A stretch of DNA of 64,000 nt from Huaxiibacter chinensis (GCF_022171985.1 NZ_JAJVHF010000001.1:1-64000), one strand, 5' to 3'; positions 29,930 to 39,465 are shown, counted from the stretch's first letter. The notes: a model not told the origin generated them from the letters alone. Translations and numbers: made by a program.

Positions 29930-29965
29930 CCCGGCAGTCTTTCCTGATGCCGGGTTTGCCTTTTT
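29930..29965 (+). terminator. Intrinsic terminator of the osm operon
   Basis: A 7-bp stem cccggca (29930-29936) / tgccggg (29948-29954) is followed by TTTGCCTTTTT. Confidence 0.7.
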
Positions 29966-30037
29966 CGCACGCATAACTTTTGCTAACCCCACGTTTTCAC
30001 CGCACAATATCGTATCGCTCCTGCCTGATGAATCACC

Positions 30038-31348
30038 ATGCAACGTCTTCACGTGTATCCGGACATTCGCGCGATGTTCCGCCGTTTACTGATTGCCACC
30101 CTGATCGGCGTACTCGCCGCGCTCGCCGTGGCGGTTTTTCGCCATTCGATGTTTTTACTCGAAGGGCTGTTTTTAGGTAACCATAGCGGAAGCCTGGTCG
30201 CGGCGGCCAGTGAGCTCGCGCCGTGGCGTCGGGCACTGACGCCTGCCCTCGGCGGCCTTGCGGCAGGTCTGCTTCTCTGGGGTTGGCAACGGCTGAATCA
30301 GCAACGCCCCCATGCCCCCACGGATTACATGGAAGCCCTCGACACCGACGAGGGGCAGTTCGATTACGGTGGAAGTCTGGTCAAATCACTGGCCTCTTTG
30401 CTGGTGGTCTCAAGCGGCAGCGCCATTGGTCGCGAAGGGGCAATGATCCTGTTGGCCGCCCTTGCCGCATCGTTATTTGCCCGGCGCTATACGCCAAAAT
30501 CGGAATGGAAACTGTGGATCGCCTGCGGAGCCGCGGCCGGGATGTCCAGTGCTTATCACGCACCGCTGGCGGGCAGCCTGTTTATTGCGGAAATTCTCTT
30601 TGGCACCTTAATGCTGGCCTCACTCGGACCCGTGGCTATCGCGGCAGTGGTCGCACTTTTAACCACGCACCTGCTCAGCCCGGGGGCTACTACTCTGTAC
30701 GAGGTTAAGTTAAGCGGAACGCTCACCGCGCTGGATTATGCGCTTATGGTAGGCACAGGTCTGCTGGCCGGACTGTGCGGTCCGCTGTTGATGTGGCTGA
30801 TGCAGTACAGCCATTCGCTCTTTTTACGCCTTAAACTTTCCCCGCCCTGGCAGCTGGCGCTGGGCGGATTGATCGTTGGGGCGTTGTCCCTGCTGACGCC
30901 GACGGTCTGGGGCAACGGTTACAGCGTGGTGCAGGCCTTTTTGTTGTCGCCTCCTTTGCTGTCCGTCATCGCCGGCATTTTTATCTGCAAACTGCTGGCG
31001 GTGCTAGCCAGTAGCGGCTCAGGCGCACCGGGCGGGGTTTTCACCCCAACACTGTTCGTGGGAATGGCCACAGGTATGCTGTTTGCTCAGGTGATTTCGA
31101 TGGGCTTTCCCGGCACTGAAATGGCGATTCTGGCGGGGCTGGCCGGAATGGCAACCCTGCTTGCAGCGACGACGCACGCGCCGATCATGTCCGCGCTGAT
31201 GGTCTGTGAAATGACCGGGCAGTATGTCCTTCTGCCCGGTTTACTGATTGCCTGCGTTATTGCTTCCGTGCTGTCGCGGACCTTACGCCACAACTCGATT
31301 TACGGAGAGCATGTCGCCGAACATCGCCAAATCGATGTAGGGCGTTAG
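30038..31348 (+). CDS. clcB: ClC-type voltage-gated chloride channel/transporter ClcB
   Basis: This ClC-family anion transporter matches E. coli ClcB, which with ClcA supports extreme acid resistance. The ClC motifs are [12 protein letters not shown] (the GREGP-type selectivity motif), [16 protein letters not shown] (GxFxP motif) and [22 protein letters not shown]. The N-terminus is uncertain: ATG 30038 gives 436 residues, while ATG 30074 (MFRRLL) matches the E. coli start; neither has a strong Shine-Dalgarno. Its 3' end overlaps the convergent bioD2 gene by 66 bases. Confidence 0.92.
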   Translation: MQRLHVYPDIRAMFRRLLIATLIGVLAALAVAVFRHSMFLLEGLFLGNHSGSLVAAASELAPWRRALTPALGGLAAGLLLWGWQRLNQQRPHAPTDYMEALDTDEGQFDYGGSLVKSLASLLVVSSGSAIGREGAMILLAALAASLFARRYTPKSEWKLWIACGAAAGMSSAYHAPLAGSLFIAEILFGTLMLASLGPVAIAAVVALLTTHLLSPGATTLYEVKLSGTLTALDYALMVGTGLLAGLCGPLLMWLMQYSHSLFLRLKLSPPWQLALGGLIVGALSLLTPTVWGNGYSVVQAFLLSPPLLSVIAGIFICKLLAVLASSGSGAPGGVFTPTLFVGMATGMLFAQVISMGFPGTEMAILAGLAGMATLLAATTHAPIMSALMVCEMTGQYVLLPGLLIACVIASVLSRTLRHNSIYGEHVAEHRQIDVGR

Positions 31349-31978
31349 GTCACGCTGTTCGGCGCGCGGCAGATAAGGTAATTCGCCCACCAGCGGCCCC
31401 GGCAATTTTTTGCTCAGGACGTCAATAATTTCGGCGTAATGCGCCAGGCCCGGGTTAATGCGGTTCGCCACCCATCCAATGAGCGGAAGGCCATCGTTCG
31501 CAATAGCCTGCGCGGTCAGCAACGCATGATTGATACACCCTTCCTGGATGCCGACAACCATGACCACAGGCAGTTGTTCCTGCACAACCCATTCAGATAA
31601 GGGGCGCAGGTCGTTCATCAGACTGCGCCAGCCGCCCGTGCCTTCCACCACGACGTGATCAACCTGCTCGCTGAGATGCAGCAAGCCATTCGATAACAAG
31701 GTGTAATCGATCAGGCCACTGTGCGCGACGCTACTCTCATCTTCGCTAAGCGCAATGGGGTTCACTGCCTCGTAAGGCAGCGTAAGGCTGGAGACGCTTT
31801 GCAGAACCAGCGCATCTTTATTGCGTAGTCCTTCTGGCGTCTCTTTACTTCCTTTCGCGACCGGTTTGTACCCAGCCACGCATTTACCACTTGCCGCAAG
31901 GGCCTGCAGCAAGGCGCGGGAGACCACTGTTTTACCAACAGAGGTATCAGTACCCGTTACAAAGAAACGCTTAAGCAT
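31283..31978 (-). CDS. bioD2: Dethiobiotin synthetase-like ATP-dependent enzyme (BioD2/YnfK)
   Basis: This is a dethiobiotin synthase paralogue, which carboxylates 7,8-diaminononanoate with ATP and CO2 to make dethiobiotin. The P-loop is [22 protein letters not shown], with catalytic-region segments GYKPVAKGS and [13 protein letters not shown]. It is 231 residues from 31978, as in E. coli YnfK; MM at 31981 is the alternative. The true bioD lies in the bio operon elsewhere, so this copy is accessory. It is convergent with clcB, with overlapping 3' ends. Confidence 0.93.
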   Translation of the reverse strand: MLKRFFVTGTDTSVGKTVVSRALLQALAASGKCVAGYKPVAKGSKETPEGLRNKDALVLQSVSSLTLPYEAVNPIALSEDESSVAHSGLIDYTLLSNGLLHLSEQVDHVVVEGTGGWRSLMNDLRPLSEWVVQEQLPVVMVVGIQEGCINHALLTAQAIANDGLPLIGWVANRINPGLAHYAEIIDVLSKKLPGPLVGELPYLPRAEQRDLTPYIDLAMFGDMLSVNRVVA

Positions 31979-32103
31979 CACTTACTCCACCGTTATGCTT
32001 TGAAAATATAAACCACCTAAATAATTCAGTGGAGTGAGTCTAAGGTATGCGTGAACACGCCAGCTTGAGATAGCGCAATTTTTCGTAAATCAGTGGAAAA
32101 GAG

Positions 32104-33324
32104 TTAACCCTGTAACAGACGAATCAACAGTGAGCCGCTGTACATAGCATCTTTAACCAGTGCCGCACCGGCCATGGTGCCCTGGTTGGAAAACTGGGTT
32201 CCCTCGACCGCGATATTTTTACTGTATGCCGGCAGTGACTGCTGGCGGATACAATCAGCAATCGCCGGGAACAGAATATCTGCCGCCTGGTTCAATGGCG
32301 AACCGATGAGGATTTTTTGCGGATTAAAAAGATTGACCATAATGGCCAGGATGCGTCCAACGTTACTGCCCACGCCGGTAATGATGTCTTTCGCCAGCAG
32401 ATCGCCCTGCCGTGCCGCATCGCACAATGAATCAATAGTCAGCGGCTGGCCGTGCAGCGAGGAACTCATTGACTGGCTCAAACGCAGCTGGGCAAGTTCC
32501 ATCACGCTCTCTACGCTGGCGATGGTTTCCAGGCAGCCATGGTTGCCGCAGTAGCAGCGTTTGCCATAGGGATCGACCTGCGTGTGGCCTATTTCGACCA
32601 GGCTGCTGCTGCCCGCGTGAAGCAGGCGTCCATCGGTGATCACCCCTGCGCCTACGTTATGATCAATCACTACCTGAATAACGTCCCGCGCCCCGCGCGA
32701 AGCACCAAAGAGCGCCTCCGCCATGGTCCAGGCGCTGATATCATGCTGGATATAGATCGGCACGCCCGTATGTTTTTCCAAGGCTTCACCCAGCGGCATC
32801 TCTTTAACATCTTCGTAGAAGGGCATTCGGTGAACGATACCGTTCTCGGTATCGATGATTCCCGGCAACGTTATTGCGATCGCGGTGAGTCGCTCCAGCT
32901 TTTGCTGATGACGAATAAAGAACTGATCGATATGGGTCAGGATGCGCTCAAGCAAGGTCTGTTCGGCCTGAAGCGGAAGTTCCAGCCGATCCTCCACCAC
33001 CAGCTTGCTGCTTAAATCACGCAGCGCGAGGAAAATTTCACCGCGGCTAATACGAAGAGAGAGATAATGCCAGGCTTCGGTTTCGACCACCAGGCCGACG
33101 GCCGGACGACCACGGCTGCCGGGTTCCTGAATTTCCGTCTCCTGCACCAGATGCGCTTCCAGCATCTCGCGCACGATTTTGGTGATACTGGCGGGCGCCA
33201 GTTGGGCCAGACGAGAAAGATCGATACGCGACACCGGACCAAGCTGATCAATCAGGCGATACACCGCACCCGCATTGGTTTGCTTAATCTGATCAATGTG
33301 TCCTGGCTGACTATCAGCAACCAC
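32104..33324 (-). CDS. mlc: Mlc (DgsA), ROK-family glucose-responsive repressor
   Basis: This repressor controls ptsG, ptsHI, manXYZ and malT, and is relieved when membrane-bound dephospho-EIICB(Glc) sequesters it. It has 406 residues, the E. coli length, beginning at a GTG codon (33324). The winged helix is GPVSRIDLSRLAQLAPASITKIVREMLEAHLV, and the ROK zinc site is visible as EIGHTQVDPYGKRCYCGNHGCLET. Near-identity to E. coli Mlc makes the call secure. Confidence 0.97.
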   Translation of the reverse strand: MVADSQPGHIDQIKQTNAGAVYRLIDQLGPVSRIDLSRLAQLAPASITKIVREMLEAHLVQETEIQEPGSRGRPAVGLVVETEAWHYLSLRISRGEIFLALRDLSSKLVVEDRLELPLQAEQTLLERILTHIDQFFIRHQQKLERLTAIAITLPGIIDTENGIVHRMPFYEDVKEMPLGEALEKHTGVPIYIQHDISAWTMAEALFGASRGARDVIQVVIDHNVGAGVITDGRLLHAGSSSLVEIGHTQVDPYGKRCYCGNHGCLETIASVESVMELAQLRLSQSMSSSLHGQPLTIDSLCDAARQGDLLAKDIITGVGSNVGRILAIMVNLFNPQKILIGSPLNQAADILFPAIADCIRQQSLPAYSKNIAVEGTQFSNQGTMAGAALVKDAMYSGSLLIRLLQG

Positions 33325-33446
33325 CTGTTACTCCCTTATTTTCGCGCTTCGAAATAAACTTTAGCTATGGTGAAGCACTTCACCCGCAGTCGTCAAATTT
33401 TTACTTAGCCATGTGATTTACCGCACATTTTTGTGGGTATTTCCGC

Positions 33447-34349
33447 TTAATTGTGATGATGTGAAGCGGCAATAAGCCGCTCTTTGAAACGCTGTGCCGC
33501 ATTGCTCTGTTCGTGATGTTTAGGCCATACCAGCCACATTTCGGATATCGCATCCTCTTGTGCAATCGGTACCCAGCGCATTTCGCTTAGCTGGACGCGT
33601 TTAAACGAGGCGGGAAGAATAGAAACCCCAAGCCCGGCCGAGACCAGACCAATGATCGTCATCGCCTCGCCCACCTCCTGCGTAATCATCGGTGCCAGCC
33701 CATAGCGACGCATCAGCCCCAGTATGTCGTCATAAAGGCCCGTCCCGACGTGGGGATCAAAAAAGACAAAAGGTTCTTTCGCCAGCGCCGAAAGAGACAC
33801 CGTCGGCTGAGAGGCAAGAGGATGATCGCGGGGGATCATCGCCAGCAAAGGCTCGCGTAATATGACCTGCCATGCCAGCGTATCCGGAAGTTGGGTGTTG
33901 CGCATCAGTCCCAAATCCAGCGAGCCTTCATTAAGCGGGGCGATCTGTTCACGGGTGTTAATTTCCCGCGTCTGGATATGGACATCGGGATAATGCCGAC
34001 GAAACGAGGATAGCGTCTCTGACACCGCACTAATAAAAGGTGCCGAGGAGGTGAACCCAATGCGCAGCTCGCCGGTCTCGCCCAGGTGGAGACGTTCCGC
34101 CCGGGCGGCGGCTTCGTCCACTAAACTCAGAATCTGGCGGCTGTCGGCAAGAAATTGCCTGCCTGCGGCGGTCAGGCTTACGCTACGGTTGGTTCTCGCC
34201 AGCAGTCGCGCCCCCACCTGCTGCTCAAGCATCTGAATTTGCTGACTTAAGGGTGGCTGAGAAATGTTAAGCCGCGCAGCGGCACGTCCGAAATGCAGCT
34301 CTTCAGCCACGGCGATAAAATAGCGCAGGTGACGTAACTCTATATTCAT
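33447..34349 (-). CDS. ynfL: YnfL, LysR-family regulator
   Basis: This is a LysR-type regulator of the CysB/BenM-like subgroup (MNIELRHLRYFIAVAEELHFGRAAARLNISQPPLSQQIQMLE), with an effector domain containing RIGFTSSAPFISAVSETLSSFRRHYPDVHI. It is divergent from ynfM across 94 AT-rich bases, the E. coli arrangement, and probably controls that exporter. Its effector is unknown. Confidence 0.92.
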   Translation of the reverse strand: MNIELRHLRYFIAVAEELHFGRAAARLNISQPPLSQQIQMLEQQVGARLLARTNRSVSLTAAGRQFLADSRQILSLVDEAAARAERLHLGETGELRIGFTSSAPFISAVSETLSSFRRHYPDVHIQTREINTREQIAPLNEGSLDLGLMRNTQLPDTLAWQVILREPLLAMIPRDHPLASQPTVSLSALAKEPFVFFDPHVGTGLYDDILGLMRRYGLAPMITQEVGEAMTIIGLVSAGLGVSILPASFKRVQLSEMRWVPIAQEDAISEMWLVWPKHHEQSNAAQRFKERLIAASHHHN

Positions 34350-34443
34350 ACTTTATACGTATCATTTGAGATTATTAATATATTAGACAGAATATTTACA
34401 TTTTCCTACCCTAAACAGCATACCCCCAACGCAAGGACCCGAT

Positions 34444-35697
34444 GTGAGCCGTTCAACCACCGTCAATGACGCTCCGGTAAGCGATATTGATGATTCACCC
34501 GCCGTGACCCAGCCCGCTCAGTTTATAAAACGTGGTACCCCTCAGTTTATGCGCGTTACGCTGGCGCTGTTTTCCGCCGGTCTGGCGACGTTTGCCCTGC
34601 TCTATTGTGTACAGCCGATTTTGCCCGTGCTGTCGCATGAGTTTGGCGTGTCGCCTGCGGCCAGCAGTATTTCGCTCTCGATTTCAACCGGGATGCTGGC
34701 GATTGGCTTACTCTTCACCGGCCCGCTCTCCGACGCGATCGGCCGCAAAAAAGTCATGGTGACGGCGCTGTTACTGGCCTCCGTCTGTACCCTGCTTTCA
34801 ACCATGATGACCAGCTGGCACGGGATCCTTTTCATGCGAGCACTGATTGGCTTATCGTTAAGCGGCGTGGCCGCCGTTGGGATGACCTACCTGAGCGAAG
34901 AGATCCACCCGAGCTTTGTCGCCCTGTCGATGGGGCTTTATATCAGCGGTAACTCAATTGGCGGGATGAGTGGACGCCTGCTCAGCGGGCTGTTTACCGA
35001 CTTTTTCACCTGGCGTATCGCCCTGGCGGTCATCGGCTGCTTTGCCCTGGCCTCCGCCTTAATGTTCTGGAAAATCCTGCCCGAATCGCGCCATTTTCGG
35101 CCCACCGCTTTACGTCCTAAGACATTATTAATTAACTTTCGTCTGCACTGGCGAGATAAAGGTTTACCTCGCCTGTTTTTGACCGGATTTCTGTTGATGG
35201 GATCTTTCGTCACGCTCTTTAACTACATTGGCTATCGCTTAATGCTCTCCCCATGGCATTTGAGCCAGGCCGTTGTCGGCCTGCTTTCCGTGGCGTATCT
35301 CACCGGGACCTGGAGTTCGCCCAGAGCCGGGGCAATGACCACCCGTTATGGCCGTGGCCCGGTCATGCTGGCTTCAACCGGCGTGATGCTGCTGGGCCTG
35401 CTGATGACGCTGTTTTCCTCTTTATGGCTGATATTTGCGGGAATGTTACTTTTTTCAGCGGGCTTTTTTGCTGCACACTCCGTTGCCAGCAGTTGGATTG
35501 GCCCACGCGCGCGCCGCGCCAAGGGGCAGGCCTCTTCGCTCTACCTGTTTAGCTACTATCTTGGTTCCAGTATCGCCGGCACGCTTGGAGGTGTATTCTG
35601 GCATCGCTATGGCTGGAACGGGGTGGGTATTTTCATCGCTTTGATGCTTTGCGCGGCCCTTCTGGTCGGGGCAAGCGTGCATAAACGTTTGCGCTGA
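34444..35697 (+). CDS. ynfM: YnfM, MFS transporter
   Basis: This is a 12-helix major facilitator protein of 417 residues beginning at GTG 34444 (SRSTTVNDAPVSD), as in E. coli YnfM. The inter-helix motif GPLSDAIGRKKVM and the C-terminal half (GPRARRAKGQASSLYLFSYYLGSS) match the arabinose-exporter-like DHA1 group. The substrate is unproven. The divergent LysR gene ynfL is the likely regulator. Confidence 0.94.
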   Translation: MSRSTTVNDAPVSDIDDSPAVTQPAQFIKRGTPQFMRVTLALFSAGLATFALLYCVQPILPVLSHEFGVSPAASSISLSISTGMLAIGLLFTGPLSDAIGRKKVMVTALLLASVCTLLSTMMTSWHGILFMRALIGLSLSGVAAVGMTYLSEEIHPSFVALSMGLYISGNSIGGMSGRLLSGLFTDFFTWRIALAVIGCFALASALMFWKILPESRHFRPTALRPKTLLINFRLHWRDKGLPRLFLTGFLLMGSFVTLFNYIGYRLMLSPWHLSQAVVGLLSVAYLTGTWSSPRAGAMTTRYGRGPVMLASTGVMLLGLLMTLFSSLWLIFAGMLLFSAGFFAAHSVASSWIGPRARRAKGQASSLYLFSYYLGSSIAGTLGGVFWHRYGWNGVGIFIALMLCAALLVGASVHKRLR

Positions 35698-35781
35698 TAT
35701 ATCCAGTTAAAATATTTACCCACCGTCACTGTTTCCTTCTTTAGCCACGCTACAATCAGGGCATTATTAACGGGGGTAAAA

Positions 35782-36102
35782 ATGAAAAATATCATCATCA
35801 GCATGGTTGCCAAGATTTCAAAAATGGATGCGGAAGCAAAACTGCTTACCGCGCAGGTAGAAGCACAGTCGCTGATGCTTAGCGCCCTTTTGCTGACCGT
35901 CGGCAAAAATGGCGGAGTAGAAAAAATGGTTGAAAGTGTCAATAAAGCCATTAACTCTGCCATGGAGTTATCTGACGATCTTCTGCGCTCGGATGCACAA
36001 ATGCTGCTGACGCAATTTAACGAACTGCTCGCCATTGCGAGACTCATAGAGAACGCCGATGCAGAAGTTGACCTCGATAGCCTCACTACCCCGCCTCTTT
36101 GA
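35782..36102 (+). CDS. IraP-like anti-adapter protein (putative RpoS stabiliser)
   Basis: This is a 106-residue coiled-coil-prone protein. Its start MKNIIISMVAKISKMDAEAK and the segment LLTAQVEAQSLMLSALLLTVGKN line up with E. coli IraP (which begins MKNLIAEL and has CAQVEALEIIVTAMLR), followed by a comparable amphipathic stretch. IraP binds RssB and blocks ClpXP degradation of sigma-S, so this protein may do the same. It is 20 residues longer than IraP and has a different C-terminus (DLDSLTTPPL). It sits at ynfM, not near phoA where E. coli iraP lies, so it may be a paralogue. GGGGG lies 6 bases before the ATG, a -10 candidate TACAAT is at 35751, and a strong terminator follows. Confidence 0.65.
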   Translation: MKNIIISMVAKISKMDAEAKLLTAQVEAQSLMLSALLLTVGKNGGVEKMVESVNKAINSAMELSDDLLRSDAQMLLTQFNELLAIARLIENADAEVDLDSLTTPPL

Positions 36103-36138
36103 CAATAGGTCATTTGCTCTCGTCTAAAGTACAAAAAA

Positions 36139-36165
36139 AGGCCACGCAAACGCGTGGCCTTTTTA
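36139..36165. terminator. Strong bidirectional intrinsic terminator
   Basis: An 8-bp stem ggccacgc (36140-36147) / gcgtggcc (36152-36159) with loop aaac has TTTTT on the plus side and a matching A-run on the other. It closes the IraP-like gene. Confidence 0.9.
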
Positions 36166-36274
36166 GTTGACTGCTTTTTCAACAGTCCGTTTTGCTTCAG
36201 CTGGTGTTGGCATATTAAGCAAAACCCCCATAGAGTAAGCCATTGAAAGGATTTATCAAATGAATTTAACTTAT

Positions 36275-36301
36275 TGATCGTTAACACCGATCGAACGATC
36301 A
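36275..36301. promoter_or_regulatory. Operator-like inverted repeat upstream of the M32 carboxypeptidase
   Basis: The arms tgatcgtt (36275-36282) and aacgatca (36294-36301) are exact complements with an 11-base spacer, about 120 bases before the carboxypeptidase start. The regulator is unknown. Confidence 0.45.
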
Positions 36302-36422
36302 TTTTTCATACTGTCTTTGGGTATATGAATGATTGACATGCCCCGGCTGGCGTGGATAGTTGAACGCAACCTTTTTTTAACGTTTCACTCATACCGAAGA
36401 ATAAAATTCCTGACAGGATCCT

Positions 36423-37904
36423 ATGACAAACAACTATCAACAACTCACCCGTACCTTTCAGCGACTGCATCGTTTCGCTCACCTCTCCTCCATCGCCAGC
36501 TGGGACATGTTCGCCATGATGCCGCCGGGCGGCAGCACCGCACGCGGTGAAGCGCTGGCCGAAATGAGCGTTTTGCAGCATCAAATACTGACGGATAAAA
36601 AGGTGGCAGACTGGCTGGCCGCAGCCGAAAGTGAAGATCTGAACGATGTTGAACAGTCCAACCTGCGTGAAATGAAACGTCATTATCAGCAAGCCGCTTT
36701 GCTGCCGGAATCCCTTGTTGAAGCCAAATCGCTGGCAGGTAGCAAATGCGAGCACGCCTGGCGCACGCAACGCCCCGCCAATGACTGGCAGGGCTTTTCC
36801 GCCAACCTGAAAGAAGTGGTTAAACTCAGCCGCGAAGAGGCTCGACTGCGTGCAGACGCGAAAGGTTGTACGCCTTACGACGCGCTGCTCGATCTGTTTG
36901 AGCCGGACATGACCAGCGCACGGCTGGACGGGCTGTTTGGCGACATGAAAACCTGGTTGCCGGATCTCCTGACCCGGGTGGTAGAAAAACAATCGCAGCA
37001 CGCTTTTGTCCCGCCACAAGGCCCTTTCCCGACGGCCGTTCAGCGCGAACTGGGTCTGGAAGCCATGAAAATGCTCGGCTTTGATTTTAACGCCGGCCGC
37101 CTGGACGTAAGCGCGCATCCCTTCTGCGGCGGGGTGCCCGAAGACGTACGTATCACCACCCGTTATGATGAAGATGAACTGCTCAGCGCGCTGTTCGGCG
37201 TAGTCCATGAAACAGGTCACGCACGATACGAACAAAATTTACCGCGAAACTGGCTCGGTCAGCCCATCGCGCTGGCGCGATCTACCGCGATTCATGAATC
37301 ACAAAGCCTGTTCTTTGAAATGCAGCTTGGACGCAGCGACGCATTTCTTAAACATCTCCTCCCGGCGGTTCATGCCCGCTTCGGCAGCCAGGCCGCCTTT
37401 AGCGAAGAAAACTTTATTGCCTGGAACCAGCGGGTGAAGCCTGGCTATATCCGCGTCGATGCAGATGAGGTGAGCTACCCGGCGCACGTGGTCTTACGCT
37501 ATGAGATCGAACGTTCGTTGATTAACGGGGAAATCGAGGTAGAGGATATCCCGGCCCTGTGGGATGAAAAGATGCAGGCCTGGCTCGGCTTGTCGACGAA
37601 AGGTAACGATCGTAACGGATGTATGCAGGATATTCACTGGACCGACGGAGGTTTCGGCTACTTCCCGTCGTACACGCTCGGTGCAATGTATGCTGCACAG
37701 CTGTTCAGCGCGGCCAAAACGGCCCTGCCGGGCCTGAGCGCGTCCGTCGCTGAAGGTGATTTCTCTGCACTCTTTGAGTGGCTTCGCCAGAATATCTGGC
37801 AGCACGGTAGCCGCTTTACCACCTCACAGCTTATTACACAGGCGACAGGGGAAGATCTGAATATTCGCTACTTCCGCGAACATCTCACCTCACGCTATTT
37901 GTAA
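36423..37904 (+). CDS. M32-family metallocarboxypeptidase (thermostable carboxypeptidase 1-like)
   Basis: This is a cytoplasmic zinc carboxypeptidase of 493 residues. The zinc-binding HETGH is at residues 262-266, the third-ligand motif HESQS begins at residue 291 (M32 proteins have HES[QG]S there), and the substrate motif IRVDADEVSYPAHVVLRYEIER lies near residue 345. It removes single C-terminal residues from peptides. GGATCC-type sequence rather than a strong Shine-Dalgarno precedes the ATG. It is not part of the E. coli K-12 ynfM-asr interval as I recall it, so it and the IraP-like gene are insertions relative to that order. Confidence 0.92.
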   Translation: MTNNYQQLTRTFQRLHRFAHLSSIASWDMFAMMPPGGSTARGEALAEMSVLQHQILTDKKVADWLAAAESEDLNDVEQSNLREMKRHYQQAALLPESLVEAKSLAGSKCEHAWRTQRPANDWQGFSANLKEVVKLSREEARLRADAKGCTPYDALLDLFEPDMTSARLDGLFGDMKTWLPDLLTRVVEKQSQHAFVPPQGPFPTAVQRELGLEAMKMLGFDFNAGRLDVSAHPFCGGVPEDVRITTRYDEDELLSALFGVVHETGHARYEQNLPRNWLGQPIALARSTAIHESQSLFFEMQLGRSDAFLKHLLPAVHARFGSQAAFSEENFIAWNQRVKPGYIRVDADEVSYPAHVVLRYEIERSLINGEIEVEDIPALWDEKMQAWLGLSTKGNDRNGCMQDIHWTDGGFGYFPSYTLGAMYAAQLFSAAKTALPGLSASVAEGDFSALFEWLRQNIWQHGSRFTTSQLITQATGEDLNIRYFREHLTSRYL

Positions 37905-37910
37905 TGCCTT

Positions 37911-37933
37911 CGCCGGGGCGTGCCCCGGCGTTG
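37911..37933 (+). terminator. GC-rich hairpin after the M32 carboxypeptidase
   Basis: An 8-bp stem cgccgggg / ccccggcg (37911-37930) with loop cgtg is followed by a poor T-tract (ttgt). Confidence 0.55.
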
Positions 37934-37947
37934 TACAAACGGTTACA
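37934..37947 (+). promoter_or_regulatory. RstA-box-like site upstream of asr
   Basis: TACAaAcGGTTACA agrees with the published RstA box TACATNTNGTTACA except at two positions. A -10 candidate TATAGT is at 37990-37995, placing the box near -61. RstA activation of asr is known in E. coli, and rstAB lie in this window. Confidence 0.6.
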
Positions 37948-38051
37948 CGCCGAAACCAATCACTCACGGAAGCCCCCGACCGACAAGGATATAGTTCTTT
38001 CAACGGCCCCGCAGTGGGGTTAACTGAAAAACCAAATTCGAGGGTTTCACA

Positions 38052-38366
38052 ATGAAAAAAGTATTAGCTCTGGTTGTTGCCGCTGCTATGGGTCTGTCTT
38101 CTGCTGCATTCGCTGCTGACATGACCGCAACCGCTACCCCTGCGCAAGCGCCAACTGCTGCTGCAACCACCAAAGCAGCACCTGCAAAAACTGTGCATCA
38201 CAAAAAACACAAAAAAGCCGTTGAGCAAAAAGCCCAGGCTGCTAAGAAACATCATAAAAAAGCAGCAAAACCTGCTGTAGAGCAAAAAGCGCAGGCCGCT
38301 AAAAAGCACCACAAAAAAGCGGTAAAACACGACGCGGCTAAACCTGCTGCTCAGCCAGCGGCTTAA
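38052..38366 (+). CDS. asr: Acid shock protein Asr
   Basis: This is a periplasmic, lysine- and histidine-rich protein of 104 residues induced by low pH. The signal peptide is residues 1-21 ([21 protein letters not shown]). The mature part contains two near-identical copies of [16 protein letters not shown], about 20 residues apart, with basic residues that could buffer or shield the envelope. An RstA-box-like site lies 105 bases upstream, and the leader holds a ggccccgc-agt-ggggtt hairpin. Asr is strongly transcribed in acid, in agreement with the tight upstream signals. Confidence 0.95.
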   Translation: MKKVLALVVAAAMGLSSAAFAADMTATATPAQAPTAAATTKAAPAKTVHHKKHKKAVEQKAQAAKKHHKKAAKPAVEQKAQAAKKHHKKAVKHDAAKPAAQPAA

Positions 38367-38457
38367 GCTTCAAGGTCATTCGTGCCCTAACGGGCAGGTG
38401 AGTAAACCGGCGCTGAACCCGACAAGGCTCAGCGCCGTAATGATATCCGGAGGGCGT

Positions 38458-38541
38458 ATGCTGCGGCGCTATCGGTTTGAGTTCATTCTTATCATGCTTA
38501 TTTTATGCGCGCTCATCGCCAGCCACTTTTATCTTTCCTGA
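38458..38541 (+). CDS. ydgU: YdgU, 27-residue membrane microprotein
   Basis: This very short gene encodes a single-helix protein reading MLRRYRFEFILIMLILCAL and ending IASHFYLS. It closely matches E. coli YdgU, which lies in the same place downstream of asr and has the same length. CCGGAGG stands 4-10 bases before the ATG. The N-terminus is basic (LRRYR), so the helix probably inserts with that end in the cytoplasm. Its function is unknown; cotranscription with asr suggests an acid-stress role. Confidence 0.88.
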   Translation: MLRRYRFEFILIMLILCALIASHFYLS

Positions 38542-38642
38542 ATGTAGCACGCTGATTTTACTCCCACTTTCCCGTCGTCCCGTCTATAGTATTTTCATAG
38601 GGTTCACTTTTAATAATCATAATTACCCCATTTGAGTGAGAT

Positions 38643-39464
38643 ATGCGGAAAACTTTTGTGCTGTTACTGGGAACGTTATGCCTGATGTCGGGCTTTTCGC
38701 ACGCGGATGATGGCGATGAAGATGCGATAACGCCTCCGGAGGTCAAAACCCTCTTCTTTGGTCATGACGACCGGACGCGTGTCTCCGATCCAACGCAAGC
38801 GCCCTGGGATGCTATCGGGCAACTGGAAACCGCCAGCGGTAATTTATGTACTGCAACGTTGATCTCCTCGCATCTGGCATTAACGGCCGGGCACTGTTTA
38901 CTGATCCCCCCGAAAGGGAAACCGGACAGAGCGGTAGCGTTGCGCTTTATCTCGAAAAAAGGTCTGTGGCGTTATGAAATTCATGACGTTGAAGGCCGGG
39001 TAGATGCCTCGTTAGGTAAACACCTGAAGCCCGACGGTGACGGCTGGATTGTGCCACCCGGCGCGGCTGAATGGGATTTCGGGCTGATCATTTTGCGCAA
39101 TCCCCCTTCCGGCATCACCCCGTTGCCGCTGTTCGATGGAGATAAAGCGGCATTAACCGCCGCGCTTAAAACGGTGGATCGTAAAGTAACGCAGTCAGGC
39201 TATCCGCTCGATCATCTGGACTCGCTTTATACGCACACCGACTGCATCGTCACCGGTTGGGCGCAAAATAACGTGTTGTCCCATCAATGCGACACGTTGC
39301 CCGGCGACAGTGGCTCACCGTTAATGCTCAACACCGGCAGCGGCTGGCAGTTAATCGGCGTGCAAAGCTCTGCACCTGCGGCAAAAGATCGCTATCGGGC
39401 CGATAACCGTGCACTTTCGGTGACCGGTTTTCGCGACAAGCTGGATGCCCTGGCGCAGCAGTAA
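38643..39464 (+). CDS. ydgD: YdgD, periplasmic trypsin-like serine protease
   Basis: This is a 273-residue chymotrypsin-fold protein with a signal peptide (cleavage near HA/DDGDE). The catalytic triad is visible: His in LTAGHC, Asp in [11 protein letters not shown] and Ser in [11 protein letters not shown]. Cysteine pairs include those in CTATLIS and AGHC, and in CIVTGW and QCDTLPGD. Its substrate is unknown. It lies beside asr-ydgU, as in E. coli. Confidence 0.94.
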   Translation: MRKTFVLLLGTLCLMSGFSHADDGDEDAITPPEVKTLFFGHDDRTRVSDPTQAPWDAIGQLETASGNLCTATLISSHLALTAGHCLLIPPKGKPDRAVALRFISKKGLWRYEIHDVEGRVDASLGKHLKPDGDGWIVPPGAAEWDFGLIILRNPPSGITPLPLFDGDKAALTAALKTVDRKVTQSGYPLDHLDSLYTHTDCIVTGWAQNNVLSHQCDTLPGDSGSPLMLNTGSGWQLIGVQSSAPAAKDRYRADNRALSVTGFRDKLDALAQQ

Positions 39465-39465
39465 A

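Noticed and set aside
36306..37235. Long open frame opposite the M32 carboxypeptidase (309 codons)
   Set aside because: The HETGH-bearing plus-strand frame is clearly the real gene; the opposite frame has no recognisable motifs.
38200..38340. CRISPR-like or other DNA repeat array
   Set aside because: The repeats are inside asr and encode the known Lys/His-rich protein repeats; they are not spaced direct repeats.
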